A stretch of 40,575 nucleotides of DNA from positions 1-40,575 of the forward strand of contig JAJTXQ010000019.1 of the NCBI GenBank assembly GCA_021462855.1, given 5' to 3'. Within the stretch, counting starts at the first letter, position 1, and every line of letters begins with the position of its first letter. The notes under the pieces are model-generated. The model was not told the DNA's origin, did no database searches, and worked only from the letters and a program-made list of their open reading frames with translations. This DNA comes from Dehalococcoidia bacterium (GTDB taxonomy: Bacteria > Chloroflexota > Dehalococcoidia > DSTF01 > JACRBR01). The translations under genes and the position numbers were made by a program. Of the stretch, positions 32,566 to 37,581 are shown in pieces.

Positions 32566-33570
32566 ATGAGGGAAGAGCAACTGATCGCCTATCTCCGCCA
32601 CTGCTTGCCCGGCGCACACGACATCGGCGTGAGCGGGATAGCGCGCATCCCGGGAGGCGCCTCGCGCGAGACGTGGACCTTCGACGCGCGCTGGAGCGAA
32701 AACGGCGGCACGGTGGTGGAGCGCGGGTTCATCGCCCGGCGCGACCCGCCGGCGAGCCTGCTCGATGGGAACAACGACCTGGAGTTCGAACTCTACAGCG
32801 CGCTCGAAGGCAGCGGCGTGCCGGCGCCGCGCGTGTTCTGGATCGAGCGGGGCGGCGAATGGCTCGACCGCCCGTTCTTCGTCATGGAGCGGCTCCCCGG
32901 CGCGACCGATGCGCGTACGCTCGCGACATCGCCGGAATGGGCGGACCTGCGGCCGGAGATCGCGCGCCAGAAGGCGCAGGTGCTGGCGCGCATCCATGCG
33001 TTCGATATCGCAAAGGTGAAGGGCATCGAGCGCCCGCCGTCGGCCGAGGGCGCGGCGATGCACGAGATCGCGCGCTGGGAGGCGGTGATGCGGCGCGACA
33101 CGCTGGAGCCGCAGCCGGTGCTCGAGTTCGCATACAGCTGGATGAAGCGGCATCTGCCGCCGCCGCCGGCGAAGCTCGCGCTGGTGCACGCCGACTATCG
33201 CACCGGCAACTTCCTGTACGACCGGACCGGGATCACCGGCGTCCTGGACTGGGAGATGGCGCACGCCGGCGACCCGATCGAGGACCTCGGCTGGCTGATG
33301 ATCAAGTCGTGGCGCTGGGCCGGCGACGAGCGCGTCGGCGGGCTGTGCACGCGCGATGAGTTCATCCGCATGTACGAGGAAGCGGGTGGCGTGAAGGTCG
33401 ACCGCGACGCGCTGCGGTTCTGGGAAGTGTTCAGCAACGTGAAGTTCGCGTCGCTGTTCCTTACCGGCACGAAGGCGATCATCGAAGGGAAGACGGCCGA
33501 CCTGCTGCTCGGCGTCACGTCGTTCATCCAGCCGGGCGTCGAAGTGGAGTTGCTGGAGCTGATGTCGTGA
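32566..33570 (+). CDS. APH-family phosphotransferase (ACAD10/11-like)
   Basis: This 334-residue kinase-like protein has the ATP-binding core (IPGGASRETWTFDA), the catalytic loop LVHADYRTGNFLY (HxDxxxxN) and the metal-binding DWEMAHAGDPIEDLGW. It matches the aminoglycoside-phosphotransferase-like group fused or linked to acyl-CoA dehydrogenases, not true antibiotic-resistance enzymes. Some members are thought to phosphorylate hydroxyacyl substrates. The stop overlaps the GTG of the next gene (GTGA), a pairing that suggests joint function. Confidence 0.82.
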   Translation: MREEQLIAYLRHCLPGAHDIGVSGIARIPGGASRETWTFDARWSENGGTVVERGFIARRDPPASLLDGNNDLEFELYSALEGSGVPAPRVFWIERGGEWLDRPFFVMERLPGATDARTLATSPEWADLRPEIARQKAQVLARIHAFDIAKVKGIERPPSAEGAAMHEIARWEAVMRRDTLEPQPVLEFAYSWMKRHLPPPPAKLALVHADYRTGNFLYDRTGITGVLDWEMAHAGDPIEDLGWLMIKSWRWAGDERVGGLCTRDEFIRMYEEAGGVKVDRDALRFWEVFSNVKFASLFLTGTKAIIEGKTADLLLGVTSFIQPGVEVELLELMS

Positions 33571-34040
33571 GGCCGTACCCGGATGAGGTGCTGCGGATGA
33601 TCCAGGCGGGCGTGGCGACGCACATGCTGCCGGAGCTCACGTCGAAGTACGCACAGGCGCAATTCGCATTCATGGCGCTGCTCTTCGGCATCGCGCAGAA
33701 GGATTACGACGGCGCCGTGCCCGACCTGGTCGACGCGAACGGCGCGCTGCGAGCGCTGCTCGGCGAGACGGCCGGGGCGCTGGCAGCGATCGAGCGCGAC
33801 GAGGCGCGGGCCGGTTGCGAGGCGATCGCCGCGCTGCCCGGGGAAGCGGCGTCGCTGAGGCTGTCGGCGCTGCGCGCGGAGCACGACGCGCTGCGTGGCG
33901 TGCTCGCCGGGCTGATGCCGCTCATCGAGCCGGCGGCCGACGTGGCCGACCTGGCGCCGTTGCGCGAGGTGCGAGGAAAGATCATCGAGCACCTGCGTGC
34001 GGACTCGCGCAAGCGCATCGTGCCGATCCTCACCGCCTGA
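33567..34040 (+). CDS. Uncharacterised helical protein coupled to the APH-family gene
   Basis: This 157-residue, all-helical protein starts at GTG overlapping the preceding stop. It contains no domain I recognise. Visible features are a hydrophobic helix (YAQAQFAFMALLFGIAQKDYDGAVPDLV) and Ala/Leu/Glu-rich helices typical of a small cytoplasmic bundle. Tight coupling suggests a partner or regulatory subunit of the kinase-like protein (inference). Confidence 0.65.
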   Translation: MRPYPDEVLRMIQAGVATHMLPELTSKYAQAQFAFMALLFGIAQKDYDGAVPDLVDANGALRALLGETAGALAAIERDEARAGCEAIAALPGEAASLRLSALRAEHDALRGVLAGLMPLIEPAADVADLAPLREVRGKIIEHLRADSRKRIVPILTA

Positions 34041-34071
34041 GCGTAGCGGCCCGCGGCCGTACAATGCGCGC

Positions 34072-34638
34072 GTGATCGACCGCATCCGCGCGCTTCTCCG
34101 CGAATACGACCCGGCGTACATCGACAACGCCGCGCTGGCGCGCGCCGCGGTGCTCGTGCCGCTTTACGAGGTGGGCGGCGAGCCGCACATCATCTTCACC
34201 AAGCGGTCGGAACTGGTGGAGCATCACAAGGGACAGATCTCGTTCCCCGGCGGCGCGTTCGATGCCGACGACGGCGATCTGTCGCGCACCGCTGTGCGGG
34301 AGACGTTCGAGGAGATCGGCGTCGACCCGTCGCACGTCGAACTGCTCGGCCAGCTCGACGAGATGATCACGGTGTCGAACTTCCTTGTCCGGCCGTTCGT
34401 CGGGCGGATCACCGAGCCGGCGCCGTACCCGTTCTCGCACTCGGAGATCGAGGTCGCGGAGATCATCGAGGTGCCGGTCGCGCATCTGCAGGACCGGACG
34501 AACATGGTGGTGGAGAGCCGCATCCATGAAGGGCGGGAGATGTTCGCCTATTCCTTCACGTACCGCCACCACGTGATCTGGGGCGCGACGGGCCGCATCC
34601 TGCACCAGTTCCTCGAGCTGCTCGCGCTCCCGCGCTGA
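34072..34638 (+). CDS. Nudix hydrolase, CoA pyrophosphatase-like
   Basis: This 188-residue Nudix protein contains QISFPGGAFDADD (the UPF0035/CoA-diphosphatase signature preceding the box) and the box GAFDADDGDLSRTAVRETFEEIGV with the REXXEEXG core. The later PFVGRITE and FSHSEIEVAEIIEVP segments fit the NudL/CoAse group, which cleaves CoA and acyl-CoA to 3'-phospho-ADP and phosphopantetheine. The start is GTG at 34072, 31 nt after the previous gene. It converges with the sigma-fusion gene; a small GC hairpin (34631-34643) spans its stop codon. Confidence 0.88.
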   Translation: MIDRIRALLREYDPAYIDNAALARAAVLVPLYEVGGEPHIIFTKRSELVEHHKGQISFPGGAFDADDGDLSRTAVRETFEEIGVDPSHVELLGQLDEMITVSNFLVRPFVGRITEPAPYPFSHSEIEVAEIIEVPVAHLQDRTNMVVESRIHEGREMFAYSFTYRHHVIWGATGRILHQFLELLALPR

Positions 34639-34644
34639 GCGCGA

Positions 34645-35982
34645 CTACGGCGCGACGGTGGGCTCGGCGGTCACCTCGGCGGTCGGTGTGTTGCGCGGCG
34701 TGTTCGTCGGGCGCGGGGTGCGCGTCGGCGGGCCGGCGGGCGTGTTCGTCGGCGTCGGCGGGACCGGAGTGGGCGGCGCTTCCGTCGGCGGGACCTCTGT
34801 CGGCGGAGGCAGCGTCGCGGTCGCCGTCGGTTCTTCGGTCGCCGTCTGCGATGGCGTGAGGTTCGGCGTCGCCGTGTCGATGATGACGCCTGGGGTAACG
34901 CTGCTTTGCGCTGTCGCGGTGGCCTCGACCGCGGGCGCGTCATCGTCGTTTCCATCGCCTCCGCCGAACGTCGCGGCGATGAGCGCGCCACCGGCGAACG
35001 CCACTGCGAGCATGCCGGCTGCGGCGGCGGCGAACATCAGCACGCGGTTGCGCGCGCTGTTGTCGCCGGGCGATGCGCCTGCCGGCGCGAGGTTCCCGCC
35101 GCCACTGCCACCGCCGAAGCCCGCGGCGGTGAACGGCGCCGCGGCGGCGGGGATCGCCGCGACCGCGGCCGCGTCCACGTTTCCGTACGGCCACGCCTCG
35201 ACGAGCCCGCGCCAGATATCGCCCTTGGCGGCGAACGACGCCGGTACCGGCGTGAGCGAAGCGAACACGTCGAGCGGCGGCGGCATCGCGTTACGGGCTG
35301 CCTGGCAGCGCTCGCACTGGGCGGTGTGCTCGTCGACGGCGCGGCGGACGGCATCGGTGTAAGGCGGGAACTGGACGCCGGCGAGCGCCTGCTGCAGTCC
35401 CGGGCAGTCCGCGGCGCCCCGGCGCGCGAGGACGTAGCTGGTGATGGCGCCGGCGGCGGCCGCGTTCATCCGCTGGATCAGCGTGCGGGCGTTGGTCTTG
35501 CTCAGCTCGTGCATGCCGGCGAGCGCGCCCGCATCGAGTTCCTGGCGATGGCGCAGGTCGAGCAGCGCGTAGTCGCGCGGATTGAGCGTGGCGACGGCAT
35601 CCCATACGAGGCCGGGGTACTCCGCATCGCCCTGCGCGAGGGCGCGGTCGGCGAGCGCCGCGGGGTCAGGCGCCTCAAACGTGCCGAACGCTTCGTCGTG
35701 CGTCGGGCGGGCAGCGCCGGGGCTCAGCGCTTCGGCGCGCGGCAACGCGGTGTCGTAGGCGATGGCAAAGAGCCAGCCCCGGACGCTGAGTGCCTTGCCG
35801 GCGGCCGGCAGCTCGTGCATCGCGCGGGCGAATGTGTCGGCGGTGGCGGCGGCGGCCTCGGCCGGGTCGCGGAGCATGCGCCACGAGAAGTCGTAGATGC
35901 GCGAGAAGTAGATGTCGTACAGCTGGCCGAAGCTGTCGATGTCGCCGGCGGCGGCGCGGCTGACGAGCAGCCTGTCGTCCAT
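34645..35982 (-). CDS. ECF sigma factor fused to anti-sigma zinc motif, membrane helix and Thr/Pro exterior tail
   Basis: This 445-residue protein starts with a sigma region 2-like segment (1-75: SFGQLYDIYFSRIYDFSWRMLRDPAEAAAATADTFARA). A region 4-like helical segment follows (about 150-195: LNPRDYALLDLRHRQELDAGALAGMHELSKTNARTLIQRM). An HTAQCERC motif at about 230 matches the HxxxCxxC zinc site of anti-sigma factors. One membrane helix (about 316-340) is followed by an acidic patch and about 95 residues of Thr/Pro repeats predicted outside. GGAGG precedes the ATG at 35982. This combines transcription factor, inhibitor and sensor anchor in one chain, so activation would need proteolysis or a conformational release (inference). 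Divergent cohesin-like genes are candidate targets. Confidence 0.78.
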   Translation of the reverse strand: MDDRLLVSRAAAGDIDSFGQLYDIYFSRIYDFSWRMLRDPAEAAAATADTFARAMHELPAAGKALSVRGWLFAIAYDTALPRAEALSPGAARPTHDEAFGTFEAPDPAALADRALAQGDAEYPGLVWDAVATLNPRDYALLDLRHRQELDAGALAGMHELSKTNARTLIQRMNAAAAGAITSYVLARRGAADCPGLQQALAGVQFPPYTDAVRRAVDEHTAQCERCQAARNAMPPPLDVFASLTPVPASFAAKGDIWRGLVEAWPYGNVDAAAVAAIPAAAAPFTAAGFGGGSGGGNLAPAGASPGDNSARNRVLMFAAAAAGMLAVAFAGGALIAATFGGGDGNDDDAPAVEATATAQSSVTPGVIIDTATPNLTPSQTATEEPTATATLPPPTEVPPTEAPPTPVPPTPTNTPAGPPTRTPRPTNTPRNTPTAEVTAEPTVAP

Positions 35983-36123
35983 GGGCCCCTCCGCGGCGCC
36001 CGAAACGGGGCGCATCCTGCGTCCGGCACGATAGCACAGGCCATGCCGCGGCCGGGCGGCGGTACGCCGGAGAAGGCAACATTGCGGCTTGTCAACCAGA
36101 TGCGGATCGCGCGGCGGTGCTCG

Positions 36124-36153
36124 TTGACAGAACGCGGGCAGGGGGCCTATGAT
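36124..36153 (+). promoter_or_regulatory. Consensus-like sigma-70 promoter
   Basis: TTGACA (36124-36129), an 18-bp spacer and TATGAT (36148-36153): a perfect -35 and a 5/6 -10, the best promoter in the window. Transcription should begin near 36160, about 290 nt before the cohesin-like ATG, giving a long leader. Confidence 0.75.
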
Positions 36154-36159
36154 CCGCTA

Positions 36160-36350
36160 CCGCCTCGGGGCGGCAGGGTACGCGGCCAGGGGTGGGCCGG
36201 GTACCCTTCACATACACGCGACCAGGAAGGTCGCGCCCGCTTGGTACGCAGGACGCCGGAATCCGCAGGGATCGCGGGCATCAGGCCGCAGGTTCGTGGC
36301 TTTGCCACGGGTTCGGGGAGCGCAGCCGCCGGCCGGGTGCTCCTTTTTGT
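36160..36350 (+). ncRNA. Candidate structured 5' leader (possible riboswitch/attenuator)
   Basis: Successive stems are visible. GGGTAC (36176-36181) pairs with GTACCC (36201-36206), enclosing GGCC/GGCC. CGCGACC-AGGAA-GGTCGCG (36217-36235) follows. CCCGC (36236-36240) pairs with GCGGG (36274-36278). CGTGGC-TTT-GCCACG (36295-36309) is next. Last is GGAGC...GCTCC followed by TTTTT (36317-36348). CGCAGG appears three times between them. The order, several stems then a hairpin plus U-run upstream of a coding region, is that of a transcription-attenuating leader. It does not match c-di-GMP-I or another class I can recall. Confidence 0.45.
36317..36348 (+). terminator. Terminator-like hairpin with T-run in the leader
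   Basis: GGAGC (36317-36321) pairs with GCTCC (36339-36343), directly followed by TTTTT. The 17-nt interior can pair partially. It is located before the cohesin-like gene, so it would act as an attenuator rather than an operon end. Confidence 0.5.
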
Positions 36351-36453
36351 TGCTCTGCAACTCAACGGGATATGGCGGGATGGCCGGAGCGTTGTTGGAA
36401 GTGAAGGGACCGATCGCTTGGACCGAACCTCGCGGTGCCTCGGCGCACCCCGC

Positions 36454-37443
36454 ATGGCCCGGCGCGCCCTCTTCTGGGGCATGGTGCTGCTGATGACCGC
36501 GGTTGGCATCGGCTCGGCGATCGGTGCACCGGATGCGACCCAGGCGGCCGTGACCGCCACCATGTCGCTCGACATGGACCCGGCGACGCCCGGCGTGCAG
36601 GACTCCGTTTCCTACAACGAGGGCGTCGACCAAATCGACATTGATGTGTATGTCGAGGACGCGACGGCGATCGGCGCCTTCGAGTTCTGGCTGTTCTTCG
36701 ATTACACGATGCTGGAGTACCTGGGCTGGACGACTGGGCCGTTCCTCGGCAGCACGGGGCGCCCCGTGACGTGCCAGAACGTGCTCACCGAGAACACCGT
36801 CCGCATTGGCTGCACGACGAGCGGCCCGACGCCCGATGGACCGTCGGGCGAAGGCGTGCTCGGTACGCTCCACTTCCGGCCGCGGTTCGGGGGCGAGACG
36901 TGCATCTCCATGCTGCTGGTCGAGACGGCGGAGGTGCTCGGTCATGCCATCCCGACGGTCGGGTACGGCGGCTGCTCAACGCTGGTGCCGAACACGGCGA
37001 CGCCGACGCCGACGCGCACGTCGACGCCGACGCACACCCCGACCGCCACGTTCACGCGCACGCCGACCGCTACGCGCACGCCGACACCGACACACACGCC
37101 AACCACGGCGCCGAATACGGCGACGCCGACGGGCGTGCCGCCGACTTCCACGCCGCAGCGCTCGAACACATCGACGCCGAAGCCCGGGACGGCGCCTTCC
37201 ACACCGACGCTCGTGTCGACGGTGCTGGCAGGCACGCCGACGATGACGTCGCCGACGCAGACGCCGGTGCATACCGTCGTCGCGGGCGGCCCGCCGAACC
37301 GGTTCCCGGGCGCTGGCACCGGGCGCTTCGGCGATGGGAAGACCGAATGGGTGATCACCGCCATGAGCCTCGCCATCGGCGTGTTGCTCGTGGTGCTGTT
37401 GCGGCGGACGTTCTTCGACGACGAATCGGAGGACGCGACGTAG
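36454..37443 (+). CDS. Single-module cohesin-like surface protein with C-terminal anchor
   Basis: This 329-residue exported protein has an N-terminal signal sequence (ALFWGMVLLMTAVGIGSAIG) and one cohesin-like beta-sandwich (about 33-180: DIDVYVEDATAIGAFEFWLFFDYTMLEYLGW, then GPFLGSTGRPVTC). A long Thr-Pro linker (about 182-275) and a C-terminal membrane helix (WVITAMSLAIGVLLVVLL) with a charged tail complete it. Cohesins bind dockerins in cellulosome-type assemblies; in other bacteria similar modules serve in surface structures. The ATG at 36454 has no clear ribosome-binding site and other starts are not better. It is transcribed from the promoter at 36124. Confidence 0.75.
   Translation: MARRALFWGMVLLMTAVGIGSAIGAPDATQAAVTATMSLDMDPATPGVQDSVSYNEGVDQIDIDVYVEDATAIGAFEFWLFFDYTMLEYLGWTTGPFLGSTGRPVTCQNVLTENTVRIGCTTSGPTPDGPSGEGVLGTLHFRPRFGGETCISMLLVETAEVLGHAIPTVGYGGCSTLVPNTATPTPTRTSTPTHTPTATFTRTPTATRTPTPTHTPTTAPNTATPTGVPPTSTPQRSNTSTPKPGTAPSTPTLVSTVLAGTPTMTSPTQTPVHTVVAGGPPNRFPGAGTGRFGDGKTEWVITAMSLAIGVLLVVLLRRTFFDDESEDAT
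36997..37260 (+). repeat. Low-complexity ACGCCGAC-type repeats encoding a Thr-Pro linker
   Basis: Degenerate tandem hexamer/nonamer units (ACGCCGACG, ACGCCGACC, ACACCGACG) encode TPTxTPT. This is coding repeat DNA within the cohesin-like gene, and a likely slippage or recombination site. Confidence 0.7.
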
Positions 37444-37581
37444 CGACTCACCGGGGATGCGCACGAGGCGCGCCCCGCTGACAGGAACACCGCCGGGGAC
37501 GCAGACGGGGACAGGGAGTGCGGAGGATCTGCGGGCGCGGCAGGGGGAGCCAGGAGCGCGCGCGCGGCGCCGGCTCTCGCG

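Larger units (their letters stand above)
35983..36453. promoter_or_regulatory. 471-bp divergent intergenic region with promoter and leader
   Basis: No protein-coding gene is supported here. Plus-strand features (promoter, structured leader and terminator-like hairpin) are listed separately. A TTGACA hexamer also occurs on the minus strand at 36090-36095, but no -10 is seen at normal spacing. Confidence 0.6.

Noticed and set aside
32566-33570. Aminoglycoside resistance gene
   Set aside because: The motifs are of the APH superfamily, but sequence style and context match the ACAD10/11-like metabolic branch. No resistance context is seen.
36160-36350. Leader as a c-di-GMP-I (GEMM) riboswitch
   Set aside because: The conserved GCAAACC and GACGCAAAGCC elements are not present. 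Only fragments such as TACGCAGGACGCC look vaguely similar.
34906-36453. Plus-strand open frame running in front of the cohesin-like gene
   Set aside because: It lies antisense to the sigma-fusion gene and then through the structured leader. Protein-like sequence begins only at about 36454.
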